The notes under the pieces: model-generated
Told to the model about the DNA's origin: nothing
The model's database searches: none
Seen by the model: only the letters and a program-made list of their open reading frames with translations
NCBI GenBank assembly: GCA_016839345.1
Contig: JAEOUL010000215.1
Span: 1 to 15,268 of the forward strand
Source of the DNA: Candidatus Thorarchaeota archaeon
Lineage (GTDB): Archaea > Asgardarchaeota > Thorarchaeia > Thorarchaeales > Thorarchaeaceae
Length of the DNA: 15,268 nucleotides
Direction of reading: 5' to 3'
Shown: one piece after another, positions 1 to 8,354 of the stretch
Layout of the letters: each line of letters starts with the position of its first letter
Position numbering within the stretch: the first letter of the stretch is position 1
Made by a program: the position numbers and the translations under genes

Positions 1-835
1 ACAGTTTTATGGCATTCCTGCCTGCTGCAGCTGTATACTGCACTCCCGGAAGGGATTCAACTCGTCTGACTATCTCAGGTGATGTGGTCGGCAGAACTAC
101 TCTGATACTCTCTCCTTTTCCGGGGAGGGATGATATTAGCTCTTCAGGTGTTCCGAACTGACTAACATTGCCCTCCTCAAGTAGGCAGACACGAGTACAG
201 TAGTCAACAATCTCCAAGTCATGACTAATGATGACCATCGTAGTGCCCAACTCGTAGTTGAGCTCTTTCAAATAGTTTAGAGTTTCATGACGTAGGTGTG
301 CATCCAGCCCGGTAGTTGGCTCATCAAGCAGCAAAACGGGTGGGTCATGAATCATACCAAGACAGATTGAAACTCTCTTGCGTTCACCGCCCGAGAGTCG
401 ATCCACTCTGTTAGTGATGAGTTCCTCATCAAATCCGAGGATTGTGAGAATACTCCGCGCTCGTTCTTCAATCTCTTTTGGTCTCAGACCGAAGAGTCGT
501 CCAAAGAATTGCGCATTCTGAAGTGGGTTGAAGTCATAATATAAGCTCAGGAATTCGAGCTGAGGGACATATCCTACCAAGAGACTGATCAGTCTGGACT
601 TTTTTGTTACATCGTAGCCTCCTACAAATGCTTGACCTGCAGTGGGTCCTATCTGTCCAGTTAGAACACGTAGCACTGTAGTCTTCCCTGCTCCACTAGC
701 TCCTATGATGCCAAGGAACTCTCGCTTGTTGGCGAAGAAGGACACCCCATTCAGAGCGTAGAACTTCCCAAAGGCCACCTTGAGGTCTATGATGTCAATC
801 TCTCGATGAGTTTCTTTGATGTCAGTCTTCTCCAC
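1..835 (-). CDS. ABC transporter ATP-binding protein (C-terminus cut by window edge)
   Basis: Cytoplasmic ATPase subunit of an ABC-2 type exporter; 278 codons are visible and the reading frame is still open at base 1. Motifs seen: Walker A GASGAGKTT at residues 45-53, Q-loop in GYVPQLE, signature LSGGERKR from residue 147, Walker B LLLDEP with D171/E172, D-loop TGLD, and the switch histidine H205 in IISHDL. After about residue 225 comes the start of a DUF4162-like C-terminal region (LPGKGERIRVVLP). The start is GTG at 835-833, one base after the stop of the upstream surface-protein gene, with a strong AGGAGGT site seven bases ahead. This indicates translational coupling in a four-gene operon. 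The operon already encodes another ATPase, so this one may pair with a second permease beyond the left edge, or the two may form a heterodimer. Family call is certain; the substrate is unknown. Confidence 0.95.
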   Translation of the reverse strand, partial: MEKTDIKETHREIDIIDLKVAFGKFYALNGVSFFANKREFLGIIGASGAGKTTVLRVLTGQIGPTAGQAFVGGYDVTKKSRLISLLVGYVPQLEFLSLYYDFNPLQNAQFFGRLFGLRPKEIEERARSILTILGFDEELITNRVDRLSGGERKRVSICLGMIHDPPVLLLDEPTTGLDAHLRHETLNYLKELNYELGTTMVIISHDLEIVDYCTRVCLLEEGNVSQFGTPEELISSLPGKGESIRVVLPTTSPEIVRRVESLPGVQYTAAAGRNAIKL

Positions 836-836
836 A

Positions 837-3800
837 TCACACACCTCCTACTTTATCACTTACTTTTTCGAACATCTTACGGCCTTCTTCTATGTCGGAC
901 ATTAGAATTCTGAGCGCTTCGATTTTCTGTATCCTATCAAGATCCTCTCTTTGTATGAGTTCCTCAAGTTGTGTGAAGGATGCCAATAATGTGTTCAGTG
1001 TGTTGTCAATATCACGAACAAGCTCAGGCTGAATCTCTGGTATCCTAAGCCGCCTCTTCATTCTCCTTCGGTTGTAGACTAGGAATCCTATGAGTCCTCC
1101 AAATATTCCAACGGATGAGATAAACGCAACCTGAGCCATTGTAAGACCCATTGAAGAATCACCAGGGTCTGTTGGTTGTGGACTCTCATAGAGGTAAAAG
1201 AATACACTTGCATATGTCATTGCATAATTCTCACCGCCCAGAATGAGAAAGATGCCATTGATTCGTCCAGCAGATTTCCAATAGCTTGGTGCGAATTGTG
1301 ATGAGTAGAGACCATTATCTACAAATCCCGCAATGAAGAATGTAAGACTCCCATTTGGCAGCTCATATGCAATTGCTACAAATAGATCGTCAACTGGATT
1401 TCCATTGTAATCTCTCAATACTAGGTTTACATAGACACTCTTGCCTACCTCATACATAGTTGTGTTCTCTGAAAGACTGGTTTCAGTAGTAAGGGTATTT
1501 CTCAAAAGGTATTGATTCAGATTATCAAGTAAGAGGCTGTTGTTGCATTTTACAAGGTTCTTGTTCATGAATATCTTGGATGACCCAAAAATTGCGATGT
1601 CTGGCGCTGTGTCATCGAGTATTACAACACTATTCCCATTCAACCTTGCTTGTGCATTGGACTGATTGTTCATTATGTATGTGCCACCACCAAGCCACAT
1701 ACTCTCAAGACCTGCTCCAAGCAATGAAGCTGCTACAATATCTGTGGTGTTTTCATCTGAATGAGTGCCTTCAAGATAGTATCCATATTCCATGAGTAGG
1801 GGATTCAGAACAGTTCTGTTCGCATTATCGTCATTGTCTCCGAGTACAATCAAGGTTCCACCATTGGCTGTGAACTCTCTCAGAGTTTCGATATCTGTTG
1901 CATTGAAATCCTCCGTTGGTGCAATGATGAACACCGTGGAGAATTGTGCTAATAGACCAGCATCTAACTCCATTCCGGGGGTTTCTATGAGGTCTAAGCC
2001 TACGTCAGCCATCCTCTTATCCATATTTGAGAGACCAGAGAATGTTGTCATTCTGAATGCATCAAACAGACCTGTGAGTGAGTCCAGACTACCTAGGTCA
2101 TTCAGACTGAAGTCTAATCCTGCAGTTTCCTCCTCTTGTGGAGGATCTTCCTGAGCAAGTGGAAAACTTATTCCACCAGTATCTTCACCTGTCAAACTTC
2201 CTGCATCACCAAATCCACCAGTGTCCCCCAAAAGACTACCAAATCCCCCTCCATGTGAAGTGTCCAATAACATCATGGCCCGTGGGTATTGCAGGACTCT
2301 CTCAAGAGTAATATTTGTAGTCCAACCAAACTCTGTTTCAAGAACATAGTCGCATCTATGATATCCGTCAATGCCTATTGGAGGAGCCATTGCGAAAAGT
2401 GAGAAATCGTAGAATCCCTCTATAGTATCAGCACTCGTGAGTGACATGTTACCCCAGTCGGATGCATTGCCATGATTTGTGATTGTTAGATTGCCGAGAG
2501 ACTCTGTTGTTGACAAGACAAAACTGTATAATCCAAAATCCGCTGGAAATCTTATGTCAAAGGGAGCAAATGGAAGCCGTTTTGGAAACACTGAGGTGGA
2601 TGAAATTGGATCGATGACGAACACATCTCGCATCATAAAATCATCCAAGATTCCTACTCCAATAGTTAGCAGAACTTGAGCTGGATTAGATACAAGATTG
2701 ACTATTTGGTCTAAGCCAGTAGAAATCGCCCACGCAGCTGTTCTTATTCCCTCTGTTTCAGGACGCCAATCTGCTATCAATCTCTTTGCTTTGAATGGCT
2801 CAATTTCATCGTAGTTGAAATATTTAGCAAACATAGTTCCATTGTCGACACCACCCTCAATCACGAACATACCCGCAATAGCAGTTGAATTCTCTTCTCC
2901 TATGTTCATGATGACTGCCGTTGACTGGTAGGTGTGCCTTGCTTCGGCTATCCGGGGGATATCTGTCTCTACCACAATAAAGTCCCCTTGATTCAGTGCT
3001 CCATCTGGTATACCATACTGCCACATTGCTTCAATTGAGGCGTCAAGGATTGTACGGTTTTCGCCAAATCCCATGGCGATTGTAACATTGGAGACCTCGT
3101 CTGTATCTAGAGTTCCAAAATCCCATTGCATTGCAAGTCCAACGTCACCATCAAATACAGTAGTACCGGTCAAGTTGTTTTCTGAAACATGATTCGATAT
3201 TGTGGATGAGTTACCAACTTCGAAAGCTGAGAGCGGGATACTTGAATTCATTCCAACATAGAAGTTTCCAAAGTCTTCCGAGAGACCGTAGGCAAATAGT
3301 TGTTCATTATCTAGATCATACTTTCCATGGTCAGCTTCACCATCTAGATACAGATCTAGTGAATAGGACACATACAGGCTAACATTCTCTACTGGTTCAT
3401 CTCCAAGATTAAGAATAAAGGGTGTGATTCGAAACGCTGTCAATGGAAGGGGCGAGTAGGTTGTGAGATTGTATGACTCGACCAAGAATGTTACATAGAG
3501 TGAGTCATTGTTGGATAACACTCCGACGTAGCGATTGTAGGGAACTGATTCTGAAGCACTCGCCACTTGATGAAACTCGCTCTTGACATCGAACATCATT
3601 AGATTTGTAGGATCCTCATTATTCCATTTGAGCGAGAACATTCCCATCATCATGTGGATTCCTGAGTCTTGTGGATTACGTTCATCTAACGCAACCAGTG
3701 TGGTACCAAAACTGCTCATCAGCATTGTCGTTGAAGCATCTGTACCAGCGGCTGTGACCAAGCCCAATGCAAGTAGAGGCAATCCTGTTGTCCTTAAATG

Positions 3801-5219
3801 TGGATCAATGGGTGTTTGTTGAGTACTCAAGTAGTCAAAGGCGGCTTGCAGGTTGAGAAGTCCAGCTCCACCATCATTTGCCCCATAACCAATTGGAGTT
3901 GCGGTGTCACGAAGAACATTAGCTAGTGTAATAGGAGTCACTCTATCGAAAGCCTGTAATAATATCGCTGCAGCTCCTGCTGTAATGGCAGCCGAGGCTG
4001 CTGTTGTATCCGCAATTGTATAGTTCTCATCTATGGTTTCACCAAGTGAACCGCCGAGAAGACCTCCTAGACCACCAAGGTCTCCAAGATCACCTAATGA
4101 CAAGTCACCAAATCCAAGACTTGCTAAGCCTACACCTGCTTTTGCTCCAACAACACCCACACCTGGAGCCACTATGTCGGGTTTGGTCAAAAGTGAAAGT
4201 GAAGGTCCTCTCCCTGAGAAATCGGGAATCTCTTCCAGTTCGGTGTCATAGGCACCTACACAGAACGATGCCGCGCTTCCTCCTGGGGACATGACTGTCA
4301 AGTAGTCTGGTCCATCATCACCTGATGCTGCTACAACAAATATTCCCTTGTTTGCAGCTATCTCAATCGCCTCTGATACTGCATCGTCTGGTGCACCAAG
4401 AGTATTGAAAGGTAGAAGAATGATGTCAGCTCCTCTACTGCTTGCCCATTCGATGCCCGAAACAATCCAGCTTGGGGCTGCAAACAGACCTCCAAGAGTG
4501 ACTTTCGCAGACAGCAGGGTTGCTCCAGGAGCAATACCTCCATAGATGCCTCCTGACATGTTTCCTGAACCAGCTGCAATTGAAGCAGAGTACGTACCGT
4601 GACCTATGAGGTCGAGAGGTAGAGTGTCCGCCTCTACAAAAGAGGCGAAGGCAGACACACTGAAATCGGGATGAATTGGATCAACCCCTGTATCAAGGAC
4701 TGCAATTACAGTACCAGTACCGTTGTACCCTGCATCCCAGAGGTTTCTGGCACCAATTCGGTCAATGAGAGGAACATAGTCGTCATTTTCTGAAGCAGTT
4801 GTCGAGGTTGTCTGTACTTGTTCTATAGGGGTTATCTCGTTTGACCAGATCTTCGTGATGAATTCCTCTTTTGCCAACTCTACAATGGACTCACCAAGCA
4901 TTTTCACATGAAGCATGCCAATTGATTCAAAGGTGTTGATTAATTTGGCAGTTCTGTCAGCATACAAAATCGCGTTCTTTACTTTGAATTCCCCAACTTC
5001 TTGGTTGTAGCCAACTAGAACATCAAGATATTGATTCAGAGAAGTTTGGTTGAGTAACGAGTCATCGATTTTACTAAGAGGTTCTTCGTAACTTGAATAT
5101 GAGTTGATACCAACAACTGGAGGGACCAATGTTAATCCACTGACTGTGATGATACATACAAGTAAGTATGCTACCATCTTCTGGGCCAAATGGTCAACTG
5201 TCAGTTTTAACCCTCTCAT
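837..5219 (-). CDS. Membrane-anchored subtilisin-like (S8) pseudoprotease with GldG-like accessory domain
   Basis: A 1460-residue protein predicted to sit outside the cell, anchored by one helix. Order: signal peptide (about 14-38); I9-like propeptide region (about 55-125); S8 fold with D176 in AVLDTGVDP and H207 in GHGTYSAS; Gly/Leu-rich insert 362-397; nucleophile region TTAASAAITAGAAA (405-417); long beta-rich part; Gly-rich linker about 983-1055; a GldG/ABC_transp_aux-like or GATase-like alpha/beta domain about 1050-1240 (TVFIIAP, ANGGTLIVLGD); Ig-like domain about 1240-1350; membrane helix about 1361-1382; basic then coiled-coil cytoplasmic tail. D-H spacing (31) and H-oxyanion spacing (94) match subtilisin, but the serine position is A407 and the oxyanion Asn is D301, so it is probably inactive and could bind peptides or sense the surface. 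I chose ATG 5219, four bases after the previous stop; an in-frame ATG at 5270 would overlap that gene and place 17 charged residues before the signal peptide. It lies between two ABC ATPases. Family certain; role inferred. Confidence 0.93.
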   Translation of the reverse strand: MRGLKLTVDHLAQKMVAYLLVCIITVSGLTLVPPVVGINSYSSYEEPLSKIDDSLLNQTSLNQYLDVLVGYNQEVGEFKVKNAILYADRTAKLINTFESIGMLHVKMLGESIVELAKEEFITKIWSNEITPIEQVQTTSTTASENDDYVPLIDRIGARNLWDAGYNGTGTVIAVLDTGVDPIHPDFSVSAFASFVEADTLPLDLIGHGTYSASIAAGSGNMSGGIYGGIAPGATLLSAKVTLGGLFAAPSWIVSGIEWASSRGADIILLPFNTLGAPDDAVSEAIEIAANKGIFVVAASGDDGPDYLTVMSPGGSAASFCVGAYDTELEEIPDFSGRGPSLSLLTKPDIVAPGVGVVGAKAGVGLASLGFGDLSLGDLGDLGGLGGLLGGSLGETIDENYTIADTTAASAAITAGAAAILLQAFDRVTPITLANVLRDTATPIGYGANDGGAGLLNLQAAFDYLSTQQTPIDPHLRTTGLPLLALGLVTAAGTDASTTMLMSSFGTTLVALDERNPQDSGIHMMMGMFSLKWNNEDPTNLMMFDVKSEFHQVASASESVPYNRYVGVLSNNDSLYVTFLVESYNLTTYSPLPLTAFRITPFILNLGDEPVENVSLYVSYSLDLYLDGEADHGKYDLDNEQLFAYGLSEDFGNFYVGMNSSIPLSAFEVGNSSTISNHVSENNLTGTTVFDGDVGLAMQWDFGTLDTDEVSNVTIAMGFGENRTILDASIEAMWQYGIPDGALNQGDFIVVETDIPRIAEARHTYQSTAVIMNIGEENSTAIAGMFVIEGGVDNGTMFAKYFNYDEIEPFKAKRLIADWRPETEGIRTAAWAISTGLDQIVNLVSNPAQVLLTIGVGILDDFMMRDVFVIDPISSTSVFPKRLPFAPFDIRFPADFGLYSFVLSTTESLGNLTITNHGNASDWGNMSLTSADTIEGFYDFSLFAMAPPIGIDGYHRCDYVLETEFGWTTNITLERVLQYPRAMMLLDTSHGGGFGSLLGDTGGFGDAGSLTGEDTGGISFPLAQEDPPQEEETAGLDFSLNDLGSLDSLTGLFDAFRMTTFSGLSNMDKRMADVGLDLIETPGMELDAGLLAQFSTVFIIAPTEDFNATDIETLREFTANGGTLIVLGDNDDNANRTVLNPLLMEYGYYLEGTHSDENTTDIVAASLLGAGLESMWLGGGTYIMNNQSNAQARLNGNSVVILDDTAPDIAIFGSSKIFMNKNLVKCNNSLLLDNLNQYLLRNTLTTETSLSENTTMYEVGKSVYVNLVLRDYNGNPVDDLFVAIAYELPNGSLTFFIAGFVDNGLYSSQFAPSYWKSAGRINGIFLILGGENYAMTYASVFFYLYESPQPTDPGDSSMGLTMAQVAFISSVGIFGGLIGFLVYNRRRMKRRLRIPEIQPELVRDIDNTLNTLLASFTQLEELIQREDLDRIQKIEALRILMSDIEEGRKMFEKVSDKVGGV
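843..849 (-). promoter_or_regulatory. Shine-Dalgarno site deciding the GTG start at 835
   Basis: The minus strand reads AGGAGGT, a near-perfect anti-16S match, seven bases before GTG at 835. It lies inside the last codons of the upstream surface-protein gene. It selects the GTG over an out-of-frame ATG that overlaps it. Confidence 0.75.
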
Positions 5220-5223
5220 CTTA

Positions 5224-6903
5224 TCACTTCTCAATCGTACCTTGAATAAGACCTCTTGTGATAGCGACATAGTAATCTACCATGTCAGCCACTGATTTGG
5301 TCTTCACAATCTTGACTGCTATGTTTTGTTCTTTGAGAGCAGTGACACTTCTCTCTGCAATCACTTCTAGAGGCTCGTCTGTGAAAATCTTCAAGAGTTC
5401 GCCCCTCTGAAGGACAAATCGGACACCCTTGACTCCCTCAAGCGTCTTTCGTGCTCTTGGATCAACTTCTTCAAGCACAATGCCAACAGCGAAGCCTCTT
5501 GATGGCATTGATTCCTTCAACCTTGTTGGACTACCAAATGCGACAAGGCTCTTTCCTCGCATAAATACCGCCACCTTGTCACAGAACTCGGATTCCACAG
5601 GATAATGTGTGATTACAATTATTGATGTTCCATATTCATGATTGATATAAGATAGATATCTCCAGAGCTCACTTCTGTTGTCAGGATCAAGTCCACTTGT
5701 AGGCTCATCCATAAGCAATACCTTGGGCTTATGAGCCAGCGCAATCCCAATAGAAACTCTCCTTTGTTCTCCTCCACTGAGTTTCTTTGTAGCGTTATTG
5801 CCTTTCTCCAAAATACCAAAGTCCCTAAGCAGTGTCTTTCCTCTCTGAATCAGCTGCCACTCAGGAATATCATACTGCTTACCAAACGCGATGATGTTCT
5901 CAAGAGGAGTGAAGGTTTCGTACATGTAATCCAAGTCTTGTGGGCAGTATCCAAAGAAGTGACGTACCTTATGTGTCTGCTTTGAGTCAATTCCTGCTAT
6001 CCTTGCAACTCCCGTGCTAGGAATGTCCCCAATCAGAGCTTTCACTGTCGTGGATTTTCCTGCACCTGACTCTCCGATGATGGCTAGCATCTCTCCCTCA
6101 CGGATTGAAAAAGATACGTTTTCGATAAGTTTCTGTCCACTCTTGACCTTGACAGTCAAGTTTCGAGCAGCAAGAACATCTCTATACTCAGGAGCGACCT
6201 TCCAAGCAAATGGCATGATGTATACCTTGTTTGCCAGAACTGTTAGATTCGGATTATATCTTGGTCCAACAAGGAGTTGCGGTTGAGCGATATAGTATAT
6301 CTTTGGATCACCAACATCACCCTCTGGAGATACTCTCACTTCTAGAGTGCCTTCGGGGAGTATTGGAGCTGGTGCAGTGGCAGCACCAACAATCACTCCC
6401 TTGATCATAATTGGAAGCTTATCAGATCCTCTTCTCCCCCAAACAGTGCATGCGATCTCTTGACTCTTCATTTTTTCCAGGTCTTTAACAGCCTGCTGAA
6501 GATCTCGTCCGTCATAGTATAAATCATCAGCCATGTTTCTTTTCAAATAATTCAGAACTGTAATCATGCTTGCAGCAACATCATCCTGACTTGAACCAGT
6601 GCCGCCAACTGTTAGAACCTTGTCTAATTCGCCCGCTCGCCTTCTACGAAGATCTTCCTCTACATAGACTGCTATTTGACGTGTTAACACTCCTTTCTTT
6701 ACCTTCAACACTCGTCCTCTGAACTTCACCTCTTTCCCCGTCGAGGTCAGTTTTCCCTCAACCTCGCAGTGAAGCTCACGGTCTTGCCGGGTGATACACC
6801 AGTCTATTGCCTCGCCTATGCGAGCCCCTGAGAAGTATGCTTCTTCGACAAAGGGCGGTTTTTCATCATCAGCCAGTTTATGACTATCCGTATCTTGAAT
6901 CAT
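5224..6903 (-). CDS. ABC transporter ATP-binding protein with long N-terminal extension
   Basis: A 559-residue cytoplasmic ATPase, about twice the usual length for this subunit. The ABC domain starts near residue 245 (AARNLTVKVKSGQ) and has Walker A GESGAGKST at 277-285, Q-loop Q322, signature LSGGEQRR from 375, Walker B LLMDEP with D399/E400, D-loop SGLD and switch H433 in ITHYP. All catalytic residues are present, so it should be active. Residues from about 475 resemble the C-terminal domain common in ABC-2 ATPases. Residues 1-245 match no family I recognise: they mix beta-strand stretches (EVKFRGRVLKVKKG) with a helical part (YDGRDLQQAVKDLEKMKS) and have no predicted membrane segment. The gene starts 12 bases after the permease stop, behind a weak purine-rich site, and its stop is four bases before the pseudoprotease start. 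It most likely powers the adjacent permease. Confidence 0.95.
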   Translation of the reverse strand: MIQDTDSHKLADDEKPPFVEEAYFSGARIGEAIDWCITRQDRELHCEVEGKLTSTGKEVKFRGRVLKVKKGVLTRQIAVYVEEDLRRRRAGELDKVLTVGGTGSSQDDVAASMITVLNYLKRNMADDLYYDGRDLQQAVKDLEKMKSQEIACTVWGRRGSDKLPIMIKGVIVGAATAPAPILPEGTLEVRVSPEGDVGDPKIYYIAQPQLLVGPRYNPNLTVLANKVYIMPFAWKVAPEYRDVLAARNLTVKVKSGQKLIENVSFSIREGEMLAIIGESGAGKSTTVKALIGDIPSTGVARIAGIDSKQTHKVRHFFGYCPQDLDYMYETFTPLENIIAFGKQYDIPEWQLIQRGKTLLRDFGILEKGNNATKKLSGGEQRRVSIGIALAHKPKVLLMDEPTSGLDPDNRSELWRYLSYINHEYGTSIIVITHYPVESEFCDKVAVFMRGKSLVAFGSPTRLKESMPSRGFAVGIVLEEVDPRARKTLEGVKGVRFVLQRGELLKIFTDEPLEVIAERSVTALKEQNIAVKIVKTKSVADMVDYYVAITRGLIQGTIEK

Positions 6904-6915
6904 TTTTTCACATCC

Positions 6916-8136
6916 CTAACCCAGAGTTGGTTTCTTTGAGAATATGTATGATGCCGCGAGCATGGCAATAACTGAAAATCCAAGTAATTTCAGGATTCTA
7001 TCAAGCACGTCTAATAATGAAAGTCCCTTGAACGCCGTATCAACTAACAATCCCATTGCTTGATTCATTGGCAGATAGTTATCTAAAATTCCCACATCTA
7101 TGAAGAATCCTGCCAAAATTAGCGTGGCGAAGAGAACAAAGAGAAACATCTGATTTGCCTGAAGTCTTGTTCCTGCTATTGATGAGATTAGGATTCCAGT
7201 GGCCGATCCAGTTAGCGAAGCCAGACTCATGACAATAACAAGAGCGAAGAAACTTGTGTTCATACTGAGATTGAATGCCAGAATCCACAGAGTGACCAAC
7301 AGGAGTGACTGGAAAAACCCGATAATGACGTATCCAAAGACCTTTGCAGTGATTACCTCAAGCCTGTTAGTTGGTGTAAGCAGCATCCGACGTAGAGGAT
7401 AGTCTCCAACAATTGACTGAGCTGAGGTCATTGTAATTCCAAGATAACTAGAAAAGATGACGATGAATGCTCCAAAAACGCTTTCCAGATAGCCACCTTC
7501 TGGTGTGAACTCGACTATCGTTCCAGGAAAGACTTCAGAGCGAATCCACAACTTTGATACTCTGAACAATACAGTTGCTCCCTGAACAACACCAGAAACC
7601 GATGCTGAGCCTAGAAGATCATTTCCGTCATAATGCACTTCAATATAGGTTGGTTCGTTAATAGTCAGGTTGGCTTCAAAACCATATGGAATAACAATGT
7701 ATGCAGTGATTTCTTTTTCATACAATGCTCTGTATGCATCTGCAGTTGTTTCATACATTATAACTTCATCAACTATCATTTCGAAATATGCCGTCAAGTT
7801 AGCTGAAAGGTCCTCGCCTTCATAGGTGTCAGTATCATCTAGATCGACAACACCAAAAATCAGTCCTAAACCTGAATCTGTTTCATTACTTGTACCATCA
7901 CCATTATCGGTGACAGTTACATTGACATCTCCTCCACCAATACCCCCTCCCATACCACCACCCATATTCATTCCTCCAAAACCGCTCGAATTAGTGACAT
8001 AAGCGAGCATTCCTATGAGTGCGGCTGGAAGTAGAAAAATGAGAAGAAGGGCGACCTTGTCCTTGATTATCAATCGGAGCTCCTTCATCACCATGTTTCT
8101 GACACGTCTTGACGGTTTGGTGAGAACTTGCGCCAT
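6916..8136 (-). CDS. ABC-2 type transporter permease
   Basis: A 406-residue integral membrane subunit of an ABC-2 exporter and the first gene of the operon. A basic cytoplasmic start (KPSRRVRNMVMKELRLIIKDK) leads to membrane helix 1 (about 28-47). A large outside loop follows (about 48-220). It opens with a Gly-rich stretch (52-69, MNMGGGMGGGIGGG) and carries several N-x-S/T sites. Five more helices lie at about 222-245, 266-290, 297-322, 330-352 and 385-402. This is the classic layout of ABC-2 permeases with a long first loop, such as the NatB/YhaP group. The start ATG at 8136 has AGGAGATGA six bases ahead. Only one permease is in the window for two ATPases, so either it forms a homodimer served by both or a second permease lies further left. 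The substrate cannot be read from sequence. Confidence 0.93.
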   Translation of the reverse strand: MAQVLTKPSRRVRNMVMKELRLIIKDKVALLLIFLLPAALIGMLAYVTNSSGFGGMNMGGGMGGGIGGGDVNVTVTDNGDGTSNETDSGLGLIFGVVDLDDTDTYEGEDLSANLTAYFEMIVDEVIMYETTADAYRALYEKEITAYIVIPYGFEANLTINEPTYIEVHYDGNDLLGSASVSGVVQGATVLFRVSKLWIRSEVFPGTIVEFTPEGGYLESVFGAFIVIFSSYLGITMTSAQSIVGDYPLRRMLLTPTNRLEVITAKVFGYVIIGFFQSLLLVTLWILAFNLSMNTSFFALVIVMSLASLTGSATGILISSIAGTRLQANQMFLFVLFATLILAGFFIDVGILDNYLPMNQAMGLLVDTAFKGLSLLDVLDRILKLLGFSVIAMLAASYIFSKKPTLG

Positions 8137-8142
8137 TTTGAT

Positions 8143-8151
8143 TCATCTCCT
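8143..8151 (-). promoter_or_regulatory. Shine-Dalgarno site of the ABC operon's first gene
   Basis: The minus strand reads AGGAGATGA, six bases ahead of the permease ATG. It shows that the transcript has a leader and is not leaderless. Confidence 0.7.
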
Positions 8152-8161
8152 TTAAGACATC

Positions 8162-8177
8162 TCTAGACTAGTCTAGA
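8162..8177. promoter_or_regulatory. Perfect 16-bp palindrome, possible operator
   Basis: TCTAGACTAGTCTAGA is its own reverse complement over all 16 bases. It lies 26-41 bases upstream of the permease ATG in the divergent region between the ABC operon and the glycosidase-like gene. Perfect dyads of this size near a promoter usually bind a dimeric regulator, which here could control the ABC operon. The regulator is not in the window. The symmetry is seen directly; the role is inference. A hairpin in the leader RNA is an alternative. Confidence 0.5.
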
Positions 8178-8200
8178 AACTGATATTCCTTTGAACGGAG

Positions 8201-8215
8201 TCAACCTCTGGTTGA
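8201..8215. promoter_or_regulatory. Inverted repeat TCAACC-TCT-GGTTGA, possible second operator
   Basis: Six-base arms around a three-base spacer, 24 bases from the 16-bp palindrome. The hexamer TTGAAC occurs at 8191-8196 and again at 8212-8217, overlapping the right arm. Just upstream on the minus strand is a weak TATA-like CTTAATAG (about 8220-8227), so the repeat would lie between the box and the expected transcription start, a usual place for an archaeal repressor site. The role is inference. Confidence 0.35.
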
Positions 8216-8302
8216 ACTCTATTAAGGGTTTACTAACTCTACTCAAGTTCATGGAAACAGGCTTGGGTCGTTTTTTCGCAATGAAGAATGAACATATCCG
8301 CA

Positions 8303-8313
8303 TTACAAATAAA
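8303..8313 (+). promoter_or_regulatory. Candidate TATA box for the glycosidase-like gene
   Basis: TTACAAATAAA is the best AT-rich element on the plus strand of this divergent region. Transcription would start near 8335, leaving a short leader before the TTG starts at 8355 or 8382. It is a weak match and is given as a candidate only. Confidence 0.3.
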
Positions 8314-8354
8314 GGGCTTCTGCCATCTCACTTTAGTACTTTCATATGTGAAAT

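Noticed and set aside
5220..5270. Start of the surface protein at ATG 5270
   Set aside because: It would overlap the upstream ATPase gene and put 17 charged residues before the signal peptide. ATG 5219 gives a clean signal sequence.
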